Source: Mesorhizobium sp. B1-1-8 (GTDB lineage: Bacteria > Pseudomonadota > Alphaproteobacteria > Rhizobiales > Rhizobiaceae). Taken from it: DNA of 64,000 bases. The stretch spans positions 1,240,001 to 1,304,000 of the forward strand of contig NZ_CP083956.1 in NCBI RefSeq assembly GCF_006442795.2. The letters run 5' to 3'. A model generated the notes under the pieces. It saw nothing but the letters and a program-made list of their open reading frames with translations, made no database searches and was not told where the DNA came from. A program made the translations under genes and the position numbers. Shown piece by piece: positions 52,352 through 63,640 of the stretch (within the stretch, counting starts at the first letter, position 1; every line of letters begins with the position of its first letter).

Positions 52352-53251
52352 ATGGCCAGTCCCGTCTACCGCTGGACCTCCGCAATATTTGAGAGCATTC
52401 TCCCTGCGGGGGGAAAAGGGGCTTGGACAAATCTCGTTACGACAATCGTGCTGATCAGTGGCGCAAGCGCACTGGCGCCAAGCGCCGCCGTGCAATCCTT
52501 TTGGCCAGCGTGCCGAAGCGGCTCGTTCGTCACGGTTGCCGCAGCCGCGGCCCTGATCGCTCAATTGGTCATCCAGCACGGCAGCGACATGCCCGACGTC
52601 AACCTGTCGAACTTGGTCGGGCCGAAGCCGGCACCGATCACTGGCGTCGCGTCTGTCGTTGATGGCGACACGATCGAGATCCACGGGCAACGGATCCGCT
52701 TCAACGGCATCGACGCACCGGAGAGCCGGCAGTATTGCATCGACGCCAAGGGCTTCGACTATCCGTGCGGTCGGCGCTCGGCCGAAGCGCTGGACACGTT
52801 CCTGGCGGCCTCGAGGCGCGTCCAATGCACCTTCGTAACCTGGGACCGCTATCACCGCTTCGTCGGCGACTGCCGGCGCGCCGACGGCGCCAGCGTGGCC
52901 GCCTGGATGGTCGAGCACGGCCAGGCACTCGACTGGCCCCGCTACAGCCACGGTGCCTACGCAGCGCAGCAGACGAAGGCGGAGGCGGCGAAGGTCGGGC
53001 TGTGGGTCGGAGCGTTCCAGGCGCCTTGGGATTGGCGCGCGTCGCATGCTGACGGCGCGGCGCCGACGAGCCAGCCGCTCGGCATCGTCAGCCGCAAGCT
53101 GGTCGCGCAGAGCGGCTATTCGTGTGAGCCGCGGCGATATTGCGCGCAGATCGGGTCGTGCGAGGAGGCTCAATGGTATCTGCACAACTGCTCGTGGGGT
53201 CGGAAGCTGGATCGGGACGGCGACGGGAAGGCGTGCGAGACGCTTTGCTGA
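52352..53251 (+). CDS. Thermonuclease-family (SNase) protein with Excalibur domain
   Basis: A 299-residue protein. An N-terminal hydrophobic region (about residues 25-75) suggests export or membrane anchoring. An SNase domain follows (ITGVASVVDGDTIEIHGQRI, RFNGIDAPESRQYC, TWDRYHRFVGDCR). The C-terminal Excalibur calcium-binding motif is CEPRRYCAQIGSCEEAQWYL, then DRDGDGKACETLC. It would degrade nucleic acid at the surface or outside the cell. The active-site Arg and Glu of SNases appear in place (RFNG and PES). Start codon not certain. Confidence 0.85.
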   Translation: MASPVYRWTSAIFESILPAGGKGAWTNLVTTIVLISGASALAPSAAVQSFWPACRSGSFVTVAAAAALIAQLVIQHGSDMPDVNLSNLVGPKPAPITGVASVVDGDTIEIHGQRIRFNGIDAPESRQYCIDAKGFDYPCGRRSAEALDTFLAASRRVQCTFVTWDRYHRFVGDCRRADGASVAAWMVEHGQALDWPRYSHGAYAAQQTKAEAAKVGLWVGAFQAPWDWRASHADGAAPTSQPLGIVSRKLVAQSGYSCEPRRYCAQIGSCEEAQWYLHNCSWGRKLDRDGDGKACETLC

Positions 53252-53286
53252 AGAAGGTAAAATGACAATTTTACACCTACACCCAA

Positions 53287-54807
53287 ATGACTAGGAAATG
53301 GGCTGATGGATCGAGGGCTCTTGGCAAGTTCGACCTTCCTTCGCAAGAACAGGTCTACGGAGAACTCGCGCTGGAGGGCTACGATTCAAAACTCGTTCTG
53401 CATGATGTAAAGCAAGAGTATTATCCGGGATCAACCAGTTCGACCGTTCACGGTGTCGTTGACCACACGGTAAAGCTATCCCTATTCGACTGTATTTTGC
53501 TAAGCAGCCAGCGCAGCGCCGACGCGAAAGGGAAGGTATCGGATCATAGGCTAGAAATATTCCCTCATCACATTCTTTTTGGAGATTCGCATGTCGCAGA
53601 AGGTGACGCGATATTCACCTCCATAATGTTCAAATTTACGGATTCTATAAATCTGTTCTACGACTTCGATACGTTCGGGATTGTTTTACATCGCGCCGAT
53701 TCATTTATCGAACCGATCTTGGCTGCCAAGTCAGAGATCGGGGATCGCAAGATTCCCGTCGGTGAGCATCCAGCAATCGCATACTTCACTGGCAAACATA
53801 CCATCGTCAGGGTGCCGACCGATCTGGGGGTGATTTCCGCGCAAAACTTGCCGACGACGTCGATCGGAGGGCCGCACGGAAGCGGATTCGTCAACAGCAT
53901 TTGGGTCGAAGTCGAATTTAGCTCGGCGCGAACTTTCAACGACGCCCTCGAAGCGACTTTCGCGCTTGAGCCCTTCTTTTCCATGGTCGCCGGAAGACCC
54001 CAACGCTTCGAGGAAATGCGGCTACTCGCACGCACTCCCGTGGAGCCGGAGGCCCACAGCCTGAAGGTGTTTGAGGTGTTCAGCAGCATGAAACAGCATC
54101 TCAGGTTTCCTCTTGGCAGAGCACCACACCCGGCGGATGTGCCGATAGACCCGGTGCGGAGGCCAGAGGAATTTTCACGCGTCTTGGTGGATTGGGTGAA
54201 CCGAGTCCCTGCTTGGCGCGATGCGCGCGAGCGATACTCAAATTCTCTGCGCAAACAGGATCTACTCGACATTGACCGACTAGTGGGTTCGGCCAACATG
54301 TTTGACATCTTGCCGAGTTCAGCGGTGCCGGAGGATGTCGAACTATCCGACGAACTGAAGGTCGCGCGCGATCAAAGCCGGGAACTTTTCCGCAAGCTGC
54401 CTGACAGCCCCGAACGCAGCAGCATACTCTTGGAGCTGAAGCGGCTCGGAAAAAGCAACTTGAAGAATAAGGTTCGATATCGGGCGGCCCCGATAGTTGC
54501 GGCAGTCGGGGACAAATTCCCTGATCTGCTGTGGGTCTTGGACGAAGCCGTGAATTGCAGAAATCATTACGTGCACGGGGCACTTGTCAGCAAGGTCGAC
54601 TACTCCGCCCATTTTCACGACCTGGGAGGATTCTTCACGAAATCACTCGAGTTCGTGTTTGCGGCATCGGATATGGTTGAGGCTGGATGGGACATCAAAG
54701 CGTGGGCCTCGCGAAGCTCGACGCTGTCGCACCCCTTTTTCGACTATAGGCATAGCTACAAAGAGCATCTCGACGTGGCCAAGACGCTGTTGGGCAAAAA
54801 GGGGTGA
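53287..54807 (+). CDS. ApeA-like HEPN-domain anti-phage protein
   Basis: A 506-residue soluble protein. The N-terminal ~300 residues resemble the ApeA N-terminal domain (ELALEGYDSKLVLHD, TVHGVVDHTVKLSLFDCILL, FSSARTFNDALEATFALEPF). The C-terminal ~150 residues form a HEPN-type helical domain with the RNase motif R425-N-x3-H430 (CRNHYVHG). ApeA is a known abortive-infection defence protein, in which the HEPN domain cuts RNA on phage infection. Strand and position beside the integrase mark it as cargo. Lower GC than the chromosome. The call rests on visual similarity and the intact RX4H motif. Confidence 0.75.
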   Translation: MTRKWADGSRALGKFDLPSQEQVYGELALEGYDSKLVLHDVKQEYYPGSTSSTVHGVVDHTVKLSLFDCILLSSQRSADAKGKVSDHRLEIFPHHILFGDSHVAEGDAIFTSIMFKFTDSINLFYDFDTFGIVLHRADSFIEPILAAKSEIGDRKIPVGEHPAIAYFTGKHTIVRVPTDLGVISAQNLPTTSIGGPHGSGFVNSIWVEVEFSSARTFNDALEATFALEPFFSMVAGRPQRFEEMRLLARTPVEPEAHSLKVFEVFSSMKQHLRFPLGRAPHPADVPIDPVRRPEEFSRVLVDWVNRVPAWRDARERYSNSLRKQDLLDIDRLVGSANMFDILPSSAVPEDVELSDELKVARDQSRELFRKLPDSPERSSILLELKRLGKSNLKNKVRYRAAPIVAAVGDKFPDLLWVLDEAVNCRNHYVHGALVSKVDYSAHFHDLGGFFTKSLEFVFAASDMVEAGWDIKAWASRSSTLSHPFFDYRHSYKEHLDVAKTLLGKKG

Positions 54808-54833
54808 GCCGCCTTTGTCGGCGAGTAAACAAC

Positions 54834-55331
54834 TTAAAGAGCGGCGACAGAACCGGGAAAGAATCGGATTGCTAACACAGCTAAGCCCCAGCCCAGCGCA
54901 AGCCTGACGGCGACAGGGACTACTGCGGAGAGCGCAGAAACGACGAAATCGATCGGTCCACCGTACGACAACTGGTCCTGTATTTTCATATCTTGATCGT
55001 GCAGGCGGATGTCGGCTGCGGCTCGCGTGGTCATTTCCTGCCAATCGATCTGAAGCGGCCTACCACCGGCCGCAGCCAGCGTTTCGGTCCCAAAACGCAT
55101 GGTCAACTCATTCAGCCAAATGCTTTCGAGCGCCCGCTTCCTATTGAGTTCCATAGCCGTTTCCAGGTGCCCACAGAATGACATCACAAACGATACCGAC
55201 AGGGCAAAAAGCAGAGCCAAATGTGGTGGGATCGGGATTACGAAGGCGTACGCAGTAAGAAGGATCGAAAAGAGTTGCAGCGTCAGCAAGGACATTGCCT
55301 CGCGCCTGATTTCAGTCGGCGTGCATCGCAT
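54834..55331 (-). CDS. Membrane protein next to the integrase
   Basis: A 165-residue protein with about three membrane segments. Two lie near the N-terminus (SLLTLQLFSILLTAYAFVIP and LALLFALSVSFVMSFCGHLE) and one at the C-terminus (VVSALSAVVPVAVRLALGWG), with a soluble middle section. GGGGAGGGGACTTTC precedes the ATG at 55331, 20 nt past the integrase stop, so it is probably co-transcribed with the integrase. It lies 26 nt from the end of the convergent ApeA-like gene. Function unknown. Confidence 0.65.
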   Translation of the reverse strand: MRCTPTEIRREAMSLLTLQLFSILLTAYAFVIPIPPHLALLFALSVSFVMSFCGHLETAMELNRKRALESIWLNELTMRFGTETLAAAGGRPLQIDWQEMTTRAAADIRLHDQDMKIQDQLSYGGPIDFVVSALSAVVPVAVRLALGWGLAVLAIRFFPGSVAAL

Positions 55332-55351
55332 GAAAGTCCCCTCCCCAAATC

Positions 55352-56593
55352 TCAAATGTCCGGCGCCAGCCGCCTGATCGTGTCGGCGACGTACGACGGC
55401 GCCAAGTGCGCATAATGCTTCTCGGCCATCCTGGTGTCACTGTGCCCGAGCGCTTCGGCCACAACGATCAGCGGCGCGCCGTTGCGGACCATTGTGCTGG
55501 CGTAGGTGTGCCGGATCTCGTGCAGCGTCACGTCTGAGAGCTTGGCCTGCGCCAGCAGTGCTTTCCACGGCCGATTGTAGGTAGACGGCGCCCAGGCCGC
55601 GCCGCTCTCTTGGCGAAGCAGTGGATCGCTGCCGGGGCGATCGCGTGCGAGCCGTTCGAACAACTCTGCGCCGCGGGTCGGCAACGGGATATGGCGCGGC
55701 TTGCCGCTTTTGCTCTCGGCAACGAAAACAGACTTGTTAGCCGCGTCGTAGTCGGACACCCGCAGCCGCGCGAGCTCGCCAAAGCGGGCGCCTGTCACCA
55801 GAGCCGCCGACACAAGGTCGCGAATGGCGCCATTACTGGCGGCAACCAATGTCTTCTGCTCGGCCGGCGACAGGAAGCGCACGCGCGCCGATGTCGTGCC
55901 GCGGTATGGCTTCACCAGTCGCCAGGCGGCGTCATCGGTGAGGAGCCGATTATTGAATGCCCAATTGAGCGCAGCCTTCAACGTGGTGAGTGTCCGGTTT
56001 GCCGTGTCGCGCCGGCGGCGGATCGCTTCGGGGTCGGACAGGTCGACCGTGACCGTGTTGGCCTTTGTGGCGGATTTCTTCGTCCGCAGGCGCTTCTGTG
56101 CCGTCACCATCCCATCCCGCCAGGTGCGCACCTTCTCGATCGTCAGATCGGCGACCTTCGTGGTTCCAAGCTTGGGGCGGATGTGAAACGCGGCCCGCGT
56201 CTTCGCATCGTCGATCGACTTCATGCCTTCGGCGGCCCGAGCTTCGAAATACCGGTCGAGCGCTTCGTTGACGGTCAATGCTGGCGCGGTGTCGCCGCCG
56301 GCCTTCAGGGACTTGACCCAGGTGCGGGCGGCTTCCTTCGCTTGCTCATGAGACAAAATCGCCGAACCATCGGCAGCAACAACATCGTCTGCACGGCCGA
56401 GCTTGGTCTGTATGCGCGTGCCATCGGCCGACCGCGATGCCGCCAACCAGGAACCGCCGCGGCCGTAACTCCCGCGACCGCGCCTATAGCCGAGCCGCAG
56501 GCCGGGATTGATGATTTCCCATTCCGGCGCATCCGAGTAGGGGAGCGCCGCACGGCTGGTGCGGCTGGAGAGAACGCTTCGACGCTGCGCCAT
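55352..56593 (-). CDS. Tyrosine-type site-specific integrase
   Basis: A 413-residue recombinase. An SAM-like core-binding domain (about residues 105-215) precedes the catalytic domain with Arg270 (TGARFGELARLR), His358-x-x-Arg361 (HEIRHTYAS), His384 (LGHSDTRM) and the nucleophile Tyr394 (EKHYAHL), all present. It catalyses integration and excision at tRNA-Glu. The ATG at 56593 is chosen; the frame stays open to 56746, within attR, but that part is not protein-like. The right attachment site lies 141 bp upstream. Confidence 0.95.
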   Translation of the reverse strand: MAQRRSVLSSRTSRAALPYSDAPEWEIINPGLRLGYRRGRGSYGRGGSWLAASRSADGTRIQTKLGRADDVVAADGSAILSHEQAKEAARTWVKSLKAGGDTAPALTVNEALDRYFEARAAEGMKSIDDAKTRAAFHIRPKLGTTKVADLTIEKVRTWRDGMVTAQKRLRTKKSATKANTVTVDLSDPEAIRRRRDTANRTLTTLKAALNWAFNNRLLTDDAAWRLVKPYRGTTSARVRFLSPAEQKTLVAASNGAIRDLVSAALVTGARFGELARLRVSDYDAANKSVFVAESKSGKPRHIPLPTRGAELFERLARDRPGSDPLLRQESGAAWAPSTYNRPWKALLAQAKLSDVTLHEIRHTYASTMVRNGAPLIVVAEALGHSDTRMAEKHYAHLAPSYVADTIRRLAPDI

Positions 56594-56734
56594 GCTGGCT
56601 CCGGAGTTTCGTTGACAAATTCGTTGCAACGGACCCGCTCGATCGCAGATAGTCGCACCTACACAATAGCGCACAATGCCTTGGCAAATCAAACGTGTAG
56701 GAATAGCCAAGGTTGTGCAGGAATGTCCAAGATG

Positions 56735-56784
56735 CCGCCCTCTCACGGCGGGAACAGGGGTTCGATTCCCCTTGGGCGTACCAA
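56735..56784. other. attR, 50-bp attachment repeat (displaced tRNA-Glu 3' end)
   Basis: Identical to 33902-33951. It carries the anticodon arm, T arm and CCA of tRNA-Glu but lacks the 5' half, so it is not a functional tRNA. It marks the right end of the element. Confidence 0.93.
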
Positions 56785-56933
56785 ATCTCCCTTTCTCGGA
56801 TCAAGCACAGTACCCTTCATCGCTTCTGGCGCGGCGTTGCCGATTGAATTAGCATTGCGTCACAATCTCCCGAGCCAAGTCGCCAGTTGATGCGGATGGG
56901 CAGGAGAGGCGAGGGATCCTGGGGAGGAGACCG

Positions 56934-57515
56934 ATGCAGAAGCTGCAATCGCAAGGCGTCCACCACATCACGCTGGTGGGGGCCGGGCGCCAGACTTCGA
57001 TCGACTTTTGGGAAGGCGTGCTCGGCATGCCCTTCATCTTCGAGCAGCCCAACCTCGACAAGGCGAGCGAAAGCCATCTTTATTTCGATCCGGGCGACGG
57101 GCGCCTGATCACCGTCTTCACCGATGAGAGCCGCGCCGCGGTCAAGCGGCGCACGCCGACCGATACGGGCTGCGTGCATCACATCGCGTTTTCGGTGTCG
57201 CGCGTCACCTTCCTGCAGGCGGTCGGCCGGCTCGACGAGCGCGGCATCAAGCACAGCGGCGTCAAGGATCGCGGCTTCATGGATTCGATCTATTTCGAGG
57301 ATCCGCTCGGCCTCCTGATCGAGCTCGCCTCATATCGTTTCGAGCCGCCGGCCGGATTTACCCACGCCGACGTGCTGATGCAGGCGCACCGGATCCGCGT
57401 CGCGCGCGGCGACTACAATATCGCCGAGGTGCATCTTGCCGACGCCATCCAGGCGCTGGTCGAACGTTCGCGCGAAACCCTGTCCGAAAACAGGGCGCCG
57501 AAAGATCCATACTAA
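56934..57515 (+). CDS. VOC family protein (glyoxalase/extradiol dioxygenase-like)
   Basis: A 193-residue protein. VHHITLVGAGRQTSIDFWEG, then CVHHIAFSVSRVTFLQAVGR and SIYFEDPLGLLIELASYRF give two VOC modules with putative metal ligands at the two conserved His and Glu positions (HHIT, HHIA, LLIELA). Related to ring-cleaving dioxygenase-like and glyoxalase-like enzymes; substrate unknown. Its stop lies 24 nt before the GST-like gene, so the two may be co-transcribed. Confidence 0.88.
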   Translation: MQKLQSQGVHHITLVGAGRQTSIDFWEGVLGMPFIFEQPNLDKASESHLYFDPGDGRLITVFTDESRAAVKRRTPTDTGCVHHIAFSVSRVTFLQAVGRLDERGIKHSGVKDRGFMDSIYFEDPLGLLIELASYRFEPPAGFTHADVLMQAHRIRVARGDYNIAEVHLADAIQALVERSRETLSENRAPKDPY

Positions 57516-57538
57516 GAAAGGCCAGAGGGAGGACCATA

Positions 57539-58426
57539 ATGGCAAAGACTGCAACGAAGAGCGCGAAGAAAGCCAAGGCGGCGCCACAAGCGGCGGCCAA
57601 GCCGGCAGCGAAAGCCGAGAAGGCCTCGGCCGCAAAGGTATCGGCGGCCGTCAAGCCGGCGGCGAAGGCCGCACCCAAAGCGACGGCAAAGGCCGCCGCC
57701 AAGACCAAAGTGAAGCCGGCTAAGAAACCTGCGGTCAAGCTCAGCATGCTGAAACCCAGCGTCAACAACATGACGGTGCGGGTGTTCGCGCGGGCAGCCG
57801 GGCTCGACCATGCCGAGACCGATGCCTGGGGCCACACGCGATCGCCGGAATTCCTGGCGCGCAATCCGGCGCATCTGACGCCGATGATCGAGGACAAGGG
57901 CCTGCCGCGCGGCGTGCTGTGGGAAAGCTGCGCCATCATGCAGTATCTGGCCAACAAGCACGGGCTGGAGAAACTCTATCCCAAGGCGCCGGCCAAGCGG
58001 GCCATGGTCGACAGCGCCATGTTCTACCTCATCGGCACGCTCTATCCTTATGTGGCGCGCGCTACCTATCCGGCGCTCGGCTTCCCGCAATATGCCGGCG
58101 AGGTCGGCCACAGCGATGCCCATCCCGACATGAAATCGGAGGCGCAGAAGGCCGCGGTCGCCGCGATCGCCGAGCCGCTGGAGGTCTTTCACTCCTTCTT
58201 CCGCAACGGCAAGCCGTTCATCGGCGGCAAGAATCCATCGATCGCCGATATACGTCTGGCGGCGACGCTCGAATTCCTGGCGGTCATCGACTACACGCTG
58301 CCCAAATGGGCGAAGGAATACATGGCGGCATTGGAGAAGAAACTCGGCAAGGCCTATGCGGAACCGGCCGGCGACGTGCGCGGCTACATTGCGCACGTGA
58401 AATCCCAGGCCAAGGCCTCAGCCTAA
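57539..58426 (+). CDS. GST-like protein with a Lys/Ala-rich H1-like N-terminal tail
   Basis: A 295-residue fusion. Residues 1-68 are almost purely Ala, Lys and Pro (KSAKKAKAAPQAAAKPAAKA and so on), like bacterial histone-H1-type tails. Residues from about 70 form a GST domain: MLKPSVNNMTVRVFARAAGL, NPAHLTPMIEDKGLPRGVLW, ESCAIMQYLA and a helical C-terminal half (FFRNGKPFIGGKNPSIADIR). The tail would bind DNA or RNA or lie near the membrane. The frame is uninterrupted, so the fusion is real. A hairpin (GGTCGGCC-GC-CGCGCCGGCC, with TTTT) lies at about 58562-58586. Confidence 0.85.
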   Translation: MAKTATKSAKKAKAAPQAAAKPAAKAEKASAAKVSAAVKPAAKAAPKATAKAAAKTKVKPAKKPAVKLSMLKPSVNNMTVRVFARAAGLDHAETDAWGHTRSPEFLARNPAHLTPMIEDKGLPRGVLWESCAIMQYLANKHGLEKLYPKAPAKRAMVDSAMFYLIGTLYPYVARATYPALGFPQYAGEVGHSDAHPDMKSEAQKAAVAAIAEPLEVFHSFFRNGKPFIGGKNPSIADIRLAATLEFLAVIDYTLPKWAKEYMAALEKKLGKAYAEPAGDVRGYIAHVKSQAKASA

Positions 58427-58716
58427 AGCATGTCCAGTCCCGAAACCGCTGGGCACGTTCGGGAGACGCGCTCTAAGGGTTCGTTAACCAAAGCCCTGTC
58501 TAGTGATCTCAGGACTCGTGGCGACCACGGATGTACTGGCGCGATATCGAGGCGAAGAAAAGGTCGGCCGCCGCGCCGGCCTTTTGCTTTCCGGGCCTTG
58601 CCGACAATCACCACAAAACGGCTTCGCCGGCGCCGGCCGTCTGAAACCCTATTGTCATCTTCCGCGTTGACATACCATGGCGTCAGGCGAGCGATGAGAA
58701 GCGACGAGGAGGAGCA

Positions 58717-59085
58717 ATGAAAAAGGCGGCAAGATTGTCGGCGATCGCGGGTGCGCTCCTGGCAGCGCCCTTTGCGGCGGACGCCGCAACGCTCAACACC
58801 ATGGATCAGGTTGGCACCGCCTTGATGGCTTGCTGGAAGCCGCCGGCCAATTCGGAAAATTCCTCGGTCACCCTCAGCTTCAGTTTCAAGCGCGACGGCA
58901 CGCTGATCGGCCCGCCGAAGCCGACGGCGATCAAGGTCAGCGGCGATGACAAGGCGCGGCAGGCCTATGTCGACGCGGCGACCACTGCCTTGCGCGACTG
59001 CCTGCCGCTCAGCTTTTCACCGGGCTTGGCGAAAGGCGTTGCCGGAAACGTCTTTACGCTCCAGTACAATTCGCCAAAGCAGTAA
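58717..59085 (+). CDS. Small exported protein of unknown function
   Basis: A 122-residue precursor with a Sec signal peptide (MKKAARLSAIAGALLAAPFA, cleavage near ADAATL). The mature part (TALMACWKPPANSENSSVTL, FSFKRDGTLIGPPKPTAIKV, ALRDCLPLSFSPGLAKG) has the layout of small TonB-C-like periplasmic proteins with two cysteines. AGGAGGAGCA precedes the ATG. Function unknown. Confidence 0.8.
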   Translation: MKKAARLSAIAGALLAAPFAADAATLNTMDQVGTALMACWKPPANSENSSVTLSFSFKRDGTLIGPPKPTAIKVSGDDKARQAYVDAATTALRDCLPLSFSPGLAKGVAGNVFTLQYNSPKQ

Positions 59086-59395
59086 CAGGGCTCCCGAACC
59101 GTTAGGTTCAGCCCGCAAAAGTCAGCATGAAACCGAATTGCAGCGGGGAGTTTTCAGGAGACCGGTCCGGAAGGCGCAGCGACAGCCGTCACCGCCGACA
59201 GCTTCTCTCGCTTTTCGAGCGCCGGCTTTTGGTAAATCTTTTCATCGTGTTCCCCTGCGAGCGCGACCAGGCAAACACCTTGTCCGCCAGGACAGATTCG
59301 AATCCTAGCGGAAACATTATTCCGGGCAAGCCGAAAGACTCCTTAACGCGGCATCGCGCCGATCAGGGAGGCCTAATCGTTCTGGCTCAGTACGA
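59086..59395. other. Intergenic stretch without a supported gene
   Basis: 310 bp between convergent genes. The plus-strand frame 59127-59399 lacks a start context and is Arg/Ser-rich like a shadow frame. Nothing else recognised. Confidence 0.5.
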
Positions 59396-59602
59396 TTAGT
59401 TGGCGCCTCGCCTTGCATTGAGGTGCTTCCCCAACTCCGGCATCTCGAAGACATAGTCGCTCCAGGCCGATTCCGGAATCTGTCCAGCCAGATAACATTC
59501 GAGCAGAAGGCTCTGTTCGGGTGTCAGCGCCCGCTCGTGATCCAGCCCGAGCGAGTGGATCAAATTCCTGGTCAGGCCAGAAACGGTGAAGTGAAAGGAC
59601 AT
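59396..59602 (-). CDS. Small unknown protein
   Basis: A 68-residue protein (MSFHFTVSGLTRNLIHSLGL, then TPEQSLLLECYLAGQIPESA and WSDYVFEMPELGKHL). GGGAGACTGAAG precedes the ATG at 59602, which is preferred to the longer frame from 59728. No family recognised; the pattern is typical of conserved small rhizobial proteins. Confidence 0.6.
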   Translation of the reverse strand: MSFHFTVSGLTRNLIHSLGLDHERALTPEQSLLLECYLAGQIPESAWSDYVFEMPELGKHLNARRGAN

Positions 59603-59764
59603 CTTCAGTCTCCCGCGCGCCGATTGCGTCAGCCACAACGTCGGATGTCCGCCAAAGGTTTCATCAGCAGTCCGTGATCGCATGGCGCGCGGCGGCACCC
59701 ATGCGCACCGGCTCAGAATCCAAGCCAAAGCATTTCGCGTGAACTGTTTTTCACCCGACGAGAT

Positions 59765-60115
59765 CTAGTCGCACACGACGCGAAAGCGTTTGCCGGGTTC
59801 GCTGACATTTTTGCAGGCAAGCGACTTCTGCGAAGCGGATGGCGCGTCGGGCAGTTCTTGGTTCAGGGACGGCGTTGCCGAAGCCGGCCTCCGGTACCTT
59901 CGGCCGGCAGCCGGTCCCGCCGGCTGGCTCGGCGGCTGCGGAAACACGTCCGGTGCAATTCGCCTTGCCTCGGCTGTTCCTGGCGGGACCGTGTCCCAGA
60001 CCCGCCTGACGTCCATCTGCCTTGGAACGATCACCGTGCCGTCGTCGCTGCGCGCGCAGCCGCCGGCCGCCAGCAGCGCCGGGCAAAGAACAAGGGCCGC
60101 GATTCGATCAAACAT
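59765..60115 (-). CDS. Small putative lipoprotein
   Basis: A 116-residue precursor. The hydrophobic start (MFDRIAALVLCPALLAAGGC) ends in a lipobox-like AGGC, so the mature protein would be lipid-anchored through that Cys (the -3 residue is Ala rather than Leu, so this is not certain). The rest is Pro/Ala-rich and ends KRFRVVCD. GAGG lies 8 nt before the ATG. Function unknown. Confidence 0.6.
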   Translation of the reverse strand: MFDRIAALVLCPALLAAGGCARSDDGTVIVPRQMDVRRVWDTVPPGTAEARRIAPDVFPQPPSQPAGPAAGRRYRRPASATPSLNQELPDAPSASQKSLACKNVSEPGKRFRVVCD

Positions 60116-60289
60116 TAGCAATACCTCAGGCGTCTTATAATGCGCCTTTGCCTGATCGCCAACGGACGGATTACCGCAGCAACGGGCATCGGGTGTGCCC
60201 GGTTCTCAAATCGTTAAGGTTAGCGGATCGTTAATGCTTGTCGGGCACATTCGGCCGACGAGCCTGCACGGTTCGGCCTGGGGGTAGCA

Positions 60290-63640
<3,351 letters not shown>

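Larger units (their letters stand above)
33902..56784. mobile_element. Integrative element in tRNA-Glu (satellite-like or decayed prophage)
   Basis: About 22.8 kb flanked by a perfect 50-bp direct repeat. The left copy completes the tRNA-Glu gene; the right copy is a displaced 3' tRNA fragment. The tyrosine integrase is adjacent to the right copy. Gene order from the left: AlpA-like HTH, unknown, primase-helicase, iterons, two small terminase-like genes, membrane and unknown cargo, an internal-virion-like protein, a two-gene cargo operon, collagen-like and LamG-like fibre genes, SRAP, ligase and nuclease, ApeA-like HEPN, membrane protein, integrase. No capsid, portal, large terminase, protease or tail-tube gene is recognised. 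Several cargo genes have visibly lower GC than the host. Confidence 0.92.

Noticed and set aside
56735..56784. Second tRNA-Glu gene
   Set aside because: Only the 3' 50 bp are present; there is no D arm or 5' acceptor strand. It is the attR copy.
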